NCBI GenBank assembly: GCA_029891385.1
Contig: CM057230.1
Coordinates: 36,969,402 to 37,033,401, forward strand
DNA: 64,000 nt
Direction: 5' to 3'
From: Erythroxylum novogranatense
Lineage: Eukaryota > Streptophyta > Magnoliopsida > Malpighiales > Erythroxylaceae
Positions 23,391 to 35,289 of the stretch are shown piece after piece. How positions within the stretch are numbered: the first letter of the stretch is position 1; every line of letters starts with the position of its first letter. The notes below the pieces were generated by a model that made no database searches, had not been told where the DNA came from, and was given only the letters and a program-made list of their open reading frames with translations. The position numbers and the translations under genes are program-made.

Positions 23391-25601
23391 TGTTGGGCCG
23401 GCCCGGATCCCGAATCGAGGCGGCCCGGTCGTCGCGCCGTCTCGAGCTCTAAACATGAACCCGATCCCAACATTTCGGCACAATCGATCAATTCATACAT
23501 ACATACATTGCCAGAACATACATAACCATACATTAAAGACCCTATAACCATAGGGATTTCATACTATTGCAAATTAAGAAAAGTCAACAAGTATCCTCAA
23601 TTATAACAAAATACAAAATGAAATCTAAATCCAAAAATACATGAGTATGCTCAATGTTAACATGCTTGGAGGGCCAACAAAATACTAACTTAATACAAAG
23701 CTCCTAATTTGTGCGAAGTTTCGATGCAGCATAAAGTCAACGATCGTCTGACCGCTTTTGAGGAGGGAAAGTAATGGGTTGAGCTACACTCGATGGCTAA
23801 TATAGTTATAGCCATCGGCAATTAGAACAAATCCCAGCATATGAATGTATATATTATATATATATATATAGATAGTAAGTTAAGCATTCACATGGTTCTC
23901 AAACAATTTATGCATTCAATACAATTAAGTCATTAGTTCATAATTATGTCACAAAGTATGCTTCATAATGATCAATTCACACATGCAATGCACATCACAA
24001 TGGCTCGAGGTTCCATGGAAACAAAAGGAGAAATCAAGTTTAACCACGAAGCGAAATGAGTCCATTCGAGACTCATATGCCACAAGCAGCAAATGGGAGA
24101 AGGCTCTTGTTCACGTGCGTGATTGAACGAAATGGTTCCACTCTACCAAACAAAAGCATATAATCATGCTCATAATCATTCTATCATATGATATTCTATC
24201 ATGTCTTTTATTTAATCAAAATGCCATGACCGAAGTCGAGGCATAACATGCTCAAAATCTATGTAATGCTATCAATTTCCATACTTCTTTCAAAATACAT
24301 GAAATCAAAGTCATTCAATTCATTACATTTAAACATGCATCATCTACGGTATATATTCACACATAGCAAGAACACGCCTAATCACACAATAACTATAAGT
24401 ATATTACCCACCTAAGATCGCTTGAGAATCCAATTCACGAATGTCCTTCCTCTTGCGATGAAATCGGGTCACCTTGGTTTCCTAAAACAACCAAGTTTCC
24501 ATCCAATCAATATCCACATAAAATAATCAAAGCTTAAAGAGTCAAAATAAAGCATTAAAAATCTCCATTCGACCTCCTCCTAAAATTCCTAACCCTTCGA
24601 AACAATTTCTGAAGTTCCTTTCTTAGAACAACTTGTAGCCCCTGATCTCTAGTTCACAACGGCTCAAAAATCACCTCAATTAGACATCTATACCAAAAGA
24701 TATGCCCAAAATACCAAAAATCTCATTTTGAAAAAGGGGCTTTCACATGGGTAGCCGTAGCTAACTGACCATTCGTCATGGCGACCACAAGTGTGCGCCG
24801 CGGCGTGCACCCTACTCGCACGTCGCGGCAAACACAGGTTCGCACGTCGCGACGAAGGCCGATTCTCTCGTCGCGGCGAATAAATATTTTACTCGTCGCG
24901 ACGTAGCTTCCCTTCCTCGCACGTCGCGGCGTGTTCATACGCACGTCGCGACGTCTGCGTCGAAGAACCGACCCCCGAACTCCAATTTCTGCATATCTCA
25001 TCTTAAATCCTCTTCTAAACTCAAATGCAACACAACCAAACTATAGATCCAGTCCTCTACAACATTTTTAACCCATTCTAAGCTTCAAATCTAACACAAA
25101 CACATCAACATAAGGAAATCTCTACATTTTCACCCAAAAAACCCTAAAACCTTCGATTCTCACGGATTCAACATTCCTTAAGTTTAAATCTAATCAAACC
25201 AAGTTAGGAAGGCACTAAACTTACCGAAAAATGCTTTGAATCGTCGGAAAAACCTCAGAAATCAAAATCCTCTCTTCTTCCTCTCTTCCTCTCCCCGCCG
25301 GCGTGCTTCTCCTCTTCTTCTTCTATTTTCCTTTCTCTTTTCCTTTCTCTTTTCCTTTCTTCTCTTTTCTATTCTCATTCTCTTCTTTAAACCCTAAGGG
25401 AATGGACCCTCCCTAATAAGTCCAAGCCCAAAACAACTTAAGTTAACCTCTCAAAAAGCCTTTACACAATTTAAAACCTCAAATGCTCATTTAAACCATA
25501 TTTAGACCTTAATTATCCATAATTCTCTCAATTTAATCAAACTAAGGCAAAAATCACAATTCATACTGAATAAGATCATAAAAAAAATTCGGGGTCTAAC
25601 A
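23391..25601 (-). repeat. Gypsy-1 5' LTR (2211 bp)
   Basis: TGTTGGGCCGGCC...GGGTCTAACA on plus. Aligns end to end with 16413-18581; differences are mostly 1-3 bp indels, many at CTG or CAG. It carries the shared LTR motif at 24669-24715 and the full eight-word array. Confidence 0.94.
24773..24953. repeat. Array of eight CGTCGCGACG-type palindromes, about 24 bp apart
   Basis: Words start at 24774, 24796, 24821, 24845, 24869, 24894, 24922 and 24944; spacing 22, 25, 24, 24, 25, 28 and 22 bp. Cores alternate GTCGCGAC and GCCGCGGC or hybrids; the first word has CATG. Linkers differ in sequence, so it is not a simple tandem duplication. Confidence 0.92.
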
Positions 25602-25606
25602 TGAAG

Positions 25607-26820
25607 ACAGCTTTCCTAAATGGAAATCTAGTTGAGGATGTGTATATGACATAACCTGAGGGCTTCACCTCCTATGATGGCGAAAAGGTATGCAAGCTTC
25701 AAAAATCCATCTATGGATTGAAGCAAGCATCCAGGAGTTGGAATATCCGTTTTGATGACGTAATCAAAGAGTTTGGTTTCTCATAAAATTCGGATGAGTA
25801 CTGTGTGTATAAGAAGGTTAATGGGACTGCAATCGTATTCCTTGTGCTGTATGTAGATGACATATTATTACTAGGAAACGATGTCTCTATGCTGCAATCA
25901 GTCAAGATTTGGTTGTCCAAACAATTTGCCATGAAAGACCTTGGTGAAGCAACTTATATCCTTGGGATAAGGATCTATAGAGATAGATCAAAAAGGTTGC
26001 TTGGTCTTTCACAATCAACGTACATAGACAAGATGCTAAAGAGGTTTAGCATGGAGCAATCCAAGAGAGGTTACCTTCCCGTGACTCATGGGATAACACT
26101 CTCGAAATCTATGTGTCCTAAGACACAAGATGAGAGGATGCGCATGGATATGATCCCGTATGCATCTGCGGTTGGATCTATCATGTACGCTATGCTATGT
26201 ACGAGACCCGATGTATCATATGCTCTAAGTGTTACGAGCAGATACCAATCGGATCCTGGTGAGGGTCACTGGGTGGCAGTCAAGAATATCCTCAAGTACT
26301 TGCGAAGGACTAAGGATGTTTTCTTGATATATGGGGATGGAGATCTCGGTGGCGGGTATCTGATGCGGTTTCCAATCGATAAGGATGATTCCAAATCCCA
26401 ATCAAAGTTACGTATTCACACTTGAATGGCGGGCGGTCAATTGGAAGAGTTCCAAACAAGAAACGATCGTCGATTCAACAACCGAGGCGAGTACATTGCC
26501 GCTTGAAGCGTGAAGGAAGCCGTTTGGATCGAAGTTCATTCTTGAACTTGGTGTGGTTCCTAGCGATGATGGGCCCATCTGGTTGTATTGTGACAACAAT
26601 GGGGCTATTCTGTGAGCGAAGGAACCAAGGTCTCATCAATGATCCAAACACGTACTCGCAGATATCATTTGATCGGGAAGATCATTGGGCGGTGATGTCG
26701 GATCGAGAGAGTTCCCACCGGCGAGAATATTCTTGATCCGTTGGCGAAGCCATTGTCACAAAAGAGTTTTGATTTCATGTACTACTTTATGGTATTAGAT
26801 ATCAAAGGCGATTGGCTTTA
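25607..26820 (+). pseudogene. pol: Copia-2 pol, second part (rest of RT, RNase H)
   Basis: The RT frame resumes at 25602 with TAFLNGNL-like residues and ..[28 protein letters not shown]. The open frame 25805-26425 holds the RT active site (VLYVDDILLLGND), AMKDLGEATYILGIRI and the connection region (SAVGSIMYAMLCTRPDVSYAL). RNase H follows at about 26300-26760, with a frame broken around the EAEY motif near 26480-26495 (GAGGCGAGTAC) and further small indels. Confidence 0.9.
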
Positions 26821-26821
26821 G

Positions 26822-26834
26822 GTCAGTGGGAGAT
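26822..26834 (+). other. Copia-2 polypurine tract
   Basis: GTCAGTGGGAGAT directly before the LTR TGTTAG at 26835, the copy of the tract seen in Copia-1. Confidence 0.85.
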
Positions 26835-28686
26835 TGTTAGAGTAGTGCCTAAAGGCAATCACCTTTAGAGCATTTTGTACATAGTTATGTACATACTTTA
26901 TAAATAAATAAAGAAAGGCATATTTTATTAATTTGTTGTTCATTATTTATGAGCGATATTGATCTCGTAATCAATTAAATTAATGAAGTCCATGATATAT
27001 GACATAGCATAAAGGAAATTATGATGTGATCATACTACGAGATTCCTATCATGTGCAATTATGTCGATATCTAAATTATCCTAGTCATAGGATTCTGAGG
27101 CTGGACATCGATGTCCGGAAAGACTAGCACATCTCAAGCTCCTTGATTTGATCAGCGGTGGATCTCGAAGCTGTACATATGAGATATTTAGGGTTGAGAT
27201 GTGGATGCTTACTAGAGGTAGTAAGTACATTGGATGACCTTCATGAGATCATCACATGGATGTCCTATTCTAATGTCGGTGATAATCTCATCATAGCAAT
27301 GGTGCAAGTATCCTTAGACTTGAGGTGCTCGAGGATATCTTAGATCTTGATTACGTGCTTTGACTCCATTCCTTGTTGCCTTATAGAGGTCGCTCATAGG
27401 GTGGTGATTGGAGTGCAGTTTGAGGTATTGAAGGTAATTGAGTAGCCAATAGAGGATTCACCACTTACGTGATAGCGAAGATGATACCCATGGCCTCTTG
27501 TCGAGGTCATTACTTGAAATCTCGATCGAGTACATATGTCATGAAGAGTGTCTTCATTGACATATTAAGTATTAAGTAATGAGTTCGGGACAAGAACTGA
27601 AATCACTTGAACTAGATTTGACATAGTCGGTCTAGTGAGAGTTGACACGTGCCCATACTCATAACCAAGTGGGGTATAGCATGGTGAAAGGACGAATTGC
27701 ACGGTAATTGTCTATGGAAAGGTTAAGTGATATGGTCCATGATGAATATAGGTTCATTCGTCAAATCAATTACTTTCCGGTCAATTGGGGGTCATGATGT
27801 GTTGCTAGATACCGCTCATGACTTGCTTAGATTAAGTGTTGATCTAAGTGGCCAACATAACCAGGAACCTAATGGTTCACGCATAAGAGCGTCTCGGAGA
27901 ACTCATAAAATAGTTTTGGACGAGTTCCAATATATGAAACAAGCTGGATTAAATGGATCCCGATGAGATCGAGATATGCCCCGATGAGATCGCGACATCG
28001 ATATTGCTGAAAAACGTTTCCGGGGGTTTTTCCCATACCGAGACCGGTAGGCCGGTAGGACCGACCCCAGTGTGACTGGACTACCTCAGCATTTATTTAT
28101 ATATATATATATAATTAATTAATTAAAGAATTAATTAATTAATATATATATATATGCATTTACGTGGATGTTGGAAAAGAAGCATGGAAACTTCTTTATT
28201 TTGCTTAGTCATTAAGTCATTAAATGACTAAATGAAAAAAACTTGAAAGATGAAAGAGGATGGTCGTTGCTTTTATGAATAAGCAAGAGAAGAAAGAGTT
28301 TCTTTGATCTTTGGAAGATCATCTTCGTTGGTTTTGCATGAAAGAAGAAGGAAAAGAGTTTCCCTCTCTTCTCATCATCGTGTTTCACCATCTTCAAGCT
28401 TCATCTTCTTCAAGCAAGCTTCATCATCCTTTTCCAAGCTCTCCATAGAACAAAGGTAAGATCTAGCAGTCTTTAATTTGTTCTAGCTATTCCCGGGTCA
28501 AAGGATTTGTCCCGGTTAGGTTTTCCGATCTCTGCGTGGATACCATTAGAGACGGTCTCCTTTGGTCATTTTGGTTTGACTTTGTTATATAGTCACATGG
28601 ATCCTGGCTTTCGGGAAGGTCCCGGAACAAAAATTTTTGTTTTCCGCACCGTGGGCATGTGATGCTCACACCGGGATTTTCCTACA
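26835..28686 (+). repeat. Copia-2 3' LTR (1852 bp)
   Basis: TGTTAGAGTAGTGCC to CCTACA; full-length partner of 9743-11599. The last 560 bp of the two copies are nearly identical, while the middle carries many small indels. Confidence 0.93.
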
Positions 28687-30129
28687 GACACCATGCAATT
28701 CACACTTATCATAAGGTGTAGCAACATGGTGGTTAATAGTTGTGAATTAGTGTGTTTTTCCTATGTATTTGCCATGTGTTTCTTGCATAATAGGTTATTA
28801 TTACGGTGTTTTAGGACTTATTTTATGTGTTTTTTTGGCTTATTTTGATCTTCATGGTTGTTCTTTTATGTTTAATGTTGGTTTAGGGTAAGAATTGATC
28901 ATTTGGGTATAGGTGCTATAGGAATTGAGGGTAACCACCTTTATGATTGAGCTAGGGACCAAGAGAGGAGAAGAGAAGTGGAGGAGCTCTAGAACAAGAA
29001 CCCACGATCATGGGATTGGGCCTATTTCCCATGATCGTGGGAAATCTCTTTAGAATGTTTCTGCCACATTAACCCGCGATCGTGGGAAGCACAGGGATAA
29101 TTCCCACAATTGTGGGAACTGGAGGCAGAATGAATACGCGGGTTTCACTTGCTTTTAGGATTTTTTGCCTTGTCTTGTGATATAAAATGGCACATATCCT
29201 TAAGGTCGAACGGAGGGTCATGAAAACGCTCCTCCTTAAGCTAAAAGACAGATTGAGAGCCTAAACAGAAGTAGAGAATCAAGATTTTCATTTCTAATTG
29301 GGTAAAGAATACACCAATTCCAAATTTTCCAGATTTAGGTAAATAAGAGGAGGAGCTTGCTTCATTTAGTTCTTATTTCATTTTTTCTCTTCTAGTATCT
29401 TTAATATGGATTGTTTAGTTGTTGGGGACGTTAATGACATTATGAGTGGTTAAAATATTTTTTAGGGTTTGTTGTTTGAACTATTTGTGAACATTGATTT
29501 AATGATATAAATGTTTGTGTTATTTGTTGAGCTTAAACCTTGCAATAAATCGAGAGAGTGAGCTTGGTAATATGTGTTAAATATACAACGAGAGTTGACG
29601 TTTAATATACCTATAGATAAGTAGGAAAAGATTTCAATAAATTTACATACTGCCTATAGGATAGCTTTATATCTAGTTGAATGTTTAAGAAAGGCTTTGT
29701 ATATCGAGAGATCCTAAAGTTAATCCTAATTTATTTAACTAGTGACATTTAGTTTCTCCTTGAGAGAGCGTAGTTGAAATTTTAGGAAATCTTGGGCCAA
29801 GCATAAATTGAATAAATCAACCAGAGGGGAGCAAATAGGGATAATGACAAGAATTAATTTTTAATCTTGATTTTTTCTAAGTTTTAGTTTACAATTTTGG
29901 CTTTGGTTGTGTTGTTTCCTTTTACCTTTAGTTTGTCTTTATTTTACTATATAAATTTGTTTGAATTGGTTTTTTAAACAAAAAGCAACTTGAATTAAGT
30001 GATGCCTAAGCACAATCCTTATAAGATCGATATCTGTTTTTTAATACAAGTTACGACCCGTATACTTGCGATTTTGAGCGTAAAATAGGTAGTTTGGGTT
30101 ACTTTGATTGAAGAGATTTTTATGCTTTC
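28687..30129 (+). mobile_element. Athila-like LTR and leader, plus strand
   Basis: An AT-rich LTR-like region. It holds four words of the CCCACGATCGTGGG type (29001, 29028, 29073, 29103) and ends with TACGACCCGTATACTTGCG near 30052, a phrase typical of the end of Athila-type LTRs (compare 8790-8815). Downstream lies an Athila-like gag in the same orientation. A clear TG start was not found. A nested inverted repeat (CACCATG...CATGGTG) lies at 28690-28733. Confidence 0.6.
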
Positions 30130-30379
30130 CCTTGTGTATTTACAGATGTATGAACATAAGGAGCACATGAAGGTCTACTGAATTTAGTGACAAAGAGTTA
30201 TCAGATATCACAAGGCATGAACGAGAGTTAAGAAGAGCGAATGCTAAGACAACATAGAAAGAAATATGGCAGAAGAAGGAGAGCAAGGAGGAGCTAAGAG
30301 GACATTTTTGGACTTCATAAGACTAGGTTTCAGTCCTTAAAGAGTTGCAAGGCTAGCGGTTCAAGCTAATAATTTTGAG

Positions 30380-31025
30380 TAGTTTGCAATTTTATGGGTA
30401 ATCTAATGAAGATTCCAACGCCCATCTTGCAAATTTTTTTGAGATCTGTGACACCTTTAGGTTTAATGGGATGTCTGACGATATCGTGAGGTTGCGATTG
30501 TTTTCTTTCACTTTGAGAGATTGGGCAAAGGCATGGTATCTCACTCAGTTCAAGGTAGATCACTACTTAGGAACAACTAGCCCAAGCATTCCTTGCTAAA
30601 TACTTCCCTTTAACCAAGGCAACAAGAATTATAAGGAAATCACAAATTTTCAACAAAGTGATGGGGAGTCTTTATATGATGATTGGGAAAGGTTTAAAGA
30701 ATTATAGAGAATTTTCCCCTACCATAACCTTTCGAGGGAGTTCCTTTTGCAAACATTCTACAATGGTGTAAATCAGAGTACAAAAGGAACCATTGATGCA
30801 GTTGCTGAAGGATATTTGATGAGAAAAACTATCGATGCAACTCATGATCTTTTGGAAGAGTTGGCAAGCAATAATTGTATGTGTTCAAGTAAAAGGAGAA
30901 GATAAGGGCAAAAGGAGCAAAAAGGTATGATCCCAATTGACTCCATTATAGCTTTATAAGCACATATCATAGGCTTCACCAAGTAGTTAAACAACATGCA
31001 AGGAGCGTCTTCATCTACAACCAAA
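30380..31025 (+). pseudogene. gag: Athila-like gag remnant
   Basis: Reading across frame changes, the plus strand gives ICDTFRFNGMSDDIVRLRLF, SFTLRDWAKAWYL, AFLAKYFPLTKATRI, SDGESLYDDWERFKEL and FPYHNLSREFLLQTFYNG. The match to the retrotrans_gag domain of Athila/Tat elements runs in order. The tail has LLEELASNN and a QGASSSTT-like piece near 31000. Frameshifts and stops are frequent. No pol follows: the sequence passes into an opposite-orientation LTR near 31040. Confidence 0.75.
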
Positions 31026-31039
31026 AGTATGCAATCACA

Positions 31040-31870
31040 ATATATTAACATCAAATACAAATACAATAAATAATTACAACACCCAATATATTAACATCAA
31101 AAGAAATCACATTAACATTGATTCAAGAACAAATCCCTAAAAAAGTTTATAACATCATCATCAAACACAAATCTATCACTATCAAATCCATCTTAAACGT
31201 TCAAAAGAAAGAACAATAAAAATAAAATGAAGTGTCACTTGGAAGGGTCAGAATAGAGAAAGATACCAGCACTGCAACCTTTCTTCTCCGTCTTCCTTTC
31301 TCCTCCTTCTCTCTTCTTCTTCCTCTCTCCTTAGATATTTCTCAAAGTGGCAGAGGTTAGAGCTCTCTTTAAGGTTCTTTCTCCTTTTTTATATAGTATT
31401 TTCCATTTTAGGTAAACCCTAGGATTTTTTTGATATAAAAAGTCCCAAATGTCCCTTGATAAGTCTCTCTCGGGAGGCTATCCACGATGCCTATTGCATA
31501 GGTCACGATTGTGGCCCAAGATTTTTGCTCTCTGTCATTATCATAGCAGAAGGAACAACGATTTTGGCAGACCCTCCATGCTTTTGTCACGATCGTGGGC
31601 TTGGGCTTTACTTCAAGTTTCCTTCGAATTCTCCCTGTTCTTCGAGATTTGATCTAAAACACTAACAAACACCAAGATACCTCAAATATGCAAAACTTAA
31701 GCTTATTGGCATGTTCTAACCCATAAAACACTCAAAACACAAATGTTTAACTAAATAACACAATCCTGACCTAAATATACACTAATCATTCAATTTAACA
31801 CTAAACACATACTAAACTACCTACTAAAACATTATGCAATCTACCACTATCAGAGTGCCCTACCCCCATA
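31040..31870 (-). mobile_element. Athila-like LTR fragment, minus strand
   Basis: Related to 9190-9742: a pyrimidine-rich block (31260-31340), words with a CACGATCGTGG-like form (31482, 31503, 31556, 31587), then ACACTAACAAACACCAAGATA. Together with 28687-30129 it forms an inverted pair around the gag remnant. Confidence 0.55.
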
Positions 31871-32349
31871 CTACTGGGACTAAGATCAGGGATATCATTG
31901 GAATTTGAATTCTTCAACTTTCCAAGACATTTTATAGGTGATCTTAAATAATTTCAAACTTTCTAAACAAACTATTTCAATTTATCTAATTGCTTTACGA
32001 TTATGCATAAAATAATTTTGATGGGAACGTAATCTTAGAAGCTTCAATGGATAGGAAAGAAGTCTCCTTGATTTGCAAGAGAGTGTAATCATCAAAATAA
32101 GAGAGAAATTAATCCCATGCAACTTTAATAATAGATTATATCAATCAATAGCCACCCCTTGGAGGCTCTAATTAATCCTAGTTCAGATACACATGTAGAT
32201 AATCTTCACATCACATAAACAGAATAGTTAGGGTTACATTATTCCATTAGATCCAACTTTGTTGAAAAGGCTCCAAAACTAAATCCATGCCTCCTATAAA
32301 TACTACTCAGATTGTATGGTGGAATTACTATTTGGATATGTATAATCGA
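31871..32349. other. AT-rich sequence without recognised feature
   Basis: No frame over 60 codons, no domain and no clear repeat boundary. The phrases at 31980-32110 resemble Athila-type leader sequence, so it is probably more LTR debris. Confidence 0.4.
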
Positions 32350-33749
32350 TGTAATAGCCCATTCTTACACTTAGGAATCATACGAGTCATATCATATGAG
32401 AATACGTGAAGTGCATTTCATTTACATGCATCATATTCACATACATACATGAATTATGATTTAATACACATTACAAAGATAGTTTATGCAGTCAATTGAT
32501 TTATTTCAGGGTATGAAAGATTTTAAATGTCTATGTTGTGATTTTGTGATTATGAATTGATCATGTTTTGAATTCTGGTTTAATGGACTACAATTAGTGA
32601 ATTGGAATTTTTATCACAATTGGGTGATTGATAAAGTGTTATGTGCATCTAGTCTAGGAAAAATATTAATTGGCAAGACTAATTGATACATGGGAACTTA
32701 GGGTGATCAAGTCTATGAAATAGTAACACATGGCATTAGTAATAGTGTGACACATGGCTTGATTAAATGAGTGACAAATGGTAGTTTAATTGGGTGACAA
32801 ATTGCCTAGTGATTATGAGACAAATGGACCAATTATGGAGTGACAAATGGAAGTTGAAGTAGAAGACATATGGTTAGGTTTTACAGCATGACACTTGGCA
32901 TGACTTGTGTCCACCTTCTCTTCCACACATTTACACCCACGATTTTCACACATCAAAGACCATCTTCTCTTGTTCTTTCTACATGTTATCTTCCTCTCTA
33001 CCCTTCTCACTACCGATCCACACAACCCTTACAACCTTGAGATTTTGTGAAAATTATGCACTTTAATACTTTAATATTTTGCTGCTTTCATCTTATTGTT
33101 GAAACCTTTTCTATCTCCATCTTATTATTGGAGTATCCTTGCTTATTAGAAGATTAAGTTAACTTAAAAATTAAGGTAGAATTAGGGCAAATCGAGTAAG
33201 TGATTTTTTATCTCTATGACATGTTGAAATAAAAACATTCATGATGATTAAATTGAGATGAGTAATATGTAGGGTTGATATTAAAGTTATGCTGGAATCT
33301 GATGAATGAATGTATGGTTTCTATTTTGTTTTTTATGCTTAAAAATAGTGGATTATATAGATGGTTTAGGTTGAGATTTAAAGTGTAATGATGATGTAAC
33401 TATGCAGAAAAATGGGAATATTTGGAGTGTTCCAAAAATTGATAAGTTAGGGTTATATATATGAAGGTAAATGATAGTTTTGTTTTGATTATGATGCATG
33501 AAAGACCATGATTTATGAGTTATCAATTGAATGATTTTAAGTTAGAATTGGTGATGAAATTGATGAGGAAATGAAGTATAATTTAGGTATGATCAATAAA
33601 TTAGTATGATGGTATTAAAATTTGGAGAAAATATTGAAGGAAAGGGATGGTGAACCATCTGTTCACCCATACCACAATCATGGAAAGGTAACCATAATCG
33701 TAGGAAATGCCCTGGACAAGAAAAGTTTATGTCTTGTCTTTCCATGATC
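32350..33749 (+). mobile_element. LTR-like fragment starting TGTAATAGCCC
   Basis: TGTAATAGCCCATTC at 32350 looks like a gypsy LTR start. The sequence contains degenerate words with an ATCATGG or ATCGTAGG core at about 33672, 33692 and 33742. No partner LTR or coding domain was found, so it may be a solo or truncated LTR. Confidence 0.4.
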
Positions 33750-33951
33750 GTAGCCAATAGCTATTGCTACATTTTTTTGTAGCTAAAAACATTTAACTAT
33801 GTTTCTAAACACGTACCTAAATATCGCCTATAGTTTTTATCTACGAGAATTTCGTACGACAAAGCAGGAACATAACTAAAAATTATAGGTGACACTTTTT
33901 AGACATTTAGCTATATTTTTTTCTTAGTCAAAAATCAACTTTGTAGTAGTG
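33750..33951 (-). mobile_element. CACTA-type transposon terminus
   Basis: On minus, the segment starts CACTACTACAAAGTTGATTT at 33951, the hallmark CACTA end, followed by sub-terminal repeats (TAGCTAAA-like words near 33780, 33875 and 33910). The other end and a transposase were not found, so it is a fragment. Confidence 0.55.
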
Positions 33952-34309
33952 AATGAATGGCATTATTTACTCATTATCCATTCTACATATATGATTAGCA
34001 ATGGCAAACTTCATTCTCGAAGTCATCCAGAGGAAGTTGGACCTGCGTAAGTGACAAGATGATATCTTGTTATGTTAATTGGAATTATCTCTTTGTTTTG
34101 GATATATTTTGGTTCTTAAATTGTAAAACAATAACAAGAGACGTTCTCCGCCTCTCCAAATCAATAAGTTGTTTTCTTCTTAATTGTCTCTCAATTTTTC
34201 ATCTTTCTTCTATCTTTGGTGTTGAAACTTGGTTAAACTCAATTATTTTGATTTAAGAGGATTCAAAACTCTAGTTATAATCTTGTAAGGTTTTGTTCTA
34301 AACTAAATT
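33952..34309. other. Short AT-rich spacer, nothing recognised
   Basis: One 65-codon frame at 34059-34256 with no domain or codon signal; treated as chance. Confidence 0.4.
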
Positions 34310-34820
<511 letters not shown>

Positions 34821-35289
34821 TTAATTAATTTTTCTATTATTGTAATTCTTGTTAAATATTATTATTAAATTTATTCGTCATATTTATTAAATATTATTAT
34901 GAATATTATCAAATTCCTTATTAATATTAAATATTATTATTATTATTCTTATTATTGTTATTTTCATCATCATTATTATTATTATCATTAAAATGTTTGT
35001 TATTATTTACAACATATTGTTAAAATGTTATGATATTATTATTATTATTATCATTAAAATTTTGCTAAGAACCGAATTAAAATAATCAGGAATTTTATGA
35101 TATTATTTAATATCATTAAGGAATAAATAATTTAATAATAACAAGAATAAGAGTAAGTAGAAAATTAATAAATATCAAAACTTTAAACAATTAAGTTAAT
35201 TAGAATAATTAAAGAACAACAATAAATTTAAACCATAATAAATGGTTAATAATAATAAGCAATATCATTTTATATTTGCTTATTAATAT

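Larger units (their letters stand above)
16413..25601 (-). mobile_element. Gypsy-1: complete chromovirus (Tekay/Del-like) inside Copia-2
   Basis: 9189 bp, LTRs 16413-18581 and 23391-25601, coding on minus, primer site next to the right LTR. Order on minus is gag, protease, RT, RNase H, integrase, chromodomain-like C-terminus, as in Ty3/gypsy chromoviruses. TSD TGAAG is perfect, so insertion is younger than Copia-2. Frames are fragmented by small indels. Confidence 0.95.
9743..28686 (+). mobile_element. Copia-2: complete Ty1/copia element, split by nested Gypsy-1
   Basis: Two LTRs of about 1.85 kb (9743-11599 and 26835-28686), both TGTTAG...CCTACA, flank a primer-binding site, an untranslated leader, gag, pol and a polypurine tract. 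Removing Gypsy-1 and one TGAAG leaves an element of about 9.75 kb. Order gag, protease, integrase, RT, RNase H is that of copia (Pseudoviridae). All coding parts are broken, so it is not autonomous as read here. The 5 bp before (TAAAA) and after (GACAC) do not match, so no target duplication is visible. Confidence 0.93.

Noticed and set aside
24773..24953. CRISPR-like regular spacing of short repeats
   Set aside because: The repeats are 10-bp palindromes with 12-18 bp linkers inside a plant LTR; a CRISPR array needs about 25-40 bp repeats with unique spacers and a prokaryotic host.
24723..25001. Arginine-rich 92-codon frame over the Gypsy-1 palindrome array
   Set aside because: It reads CGN codons of the CG-rich words; no domain, and the sister LTR lacks the frame.
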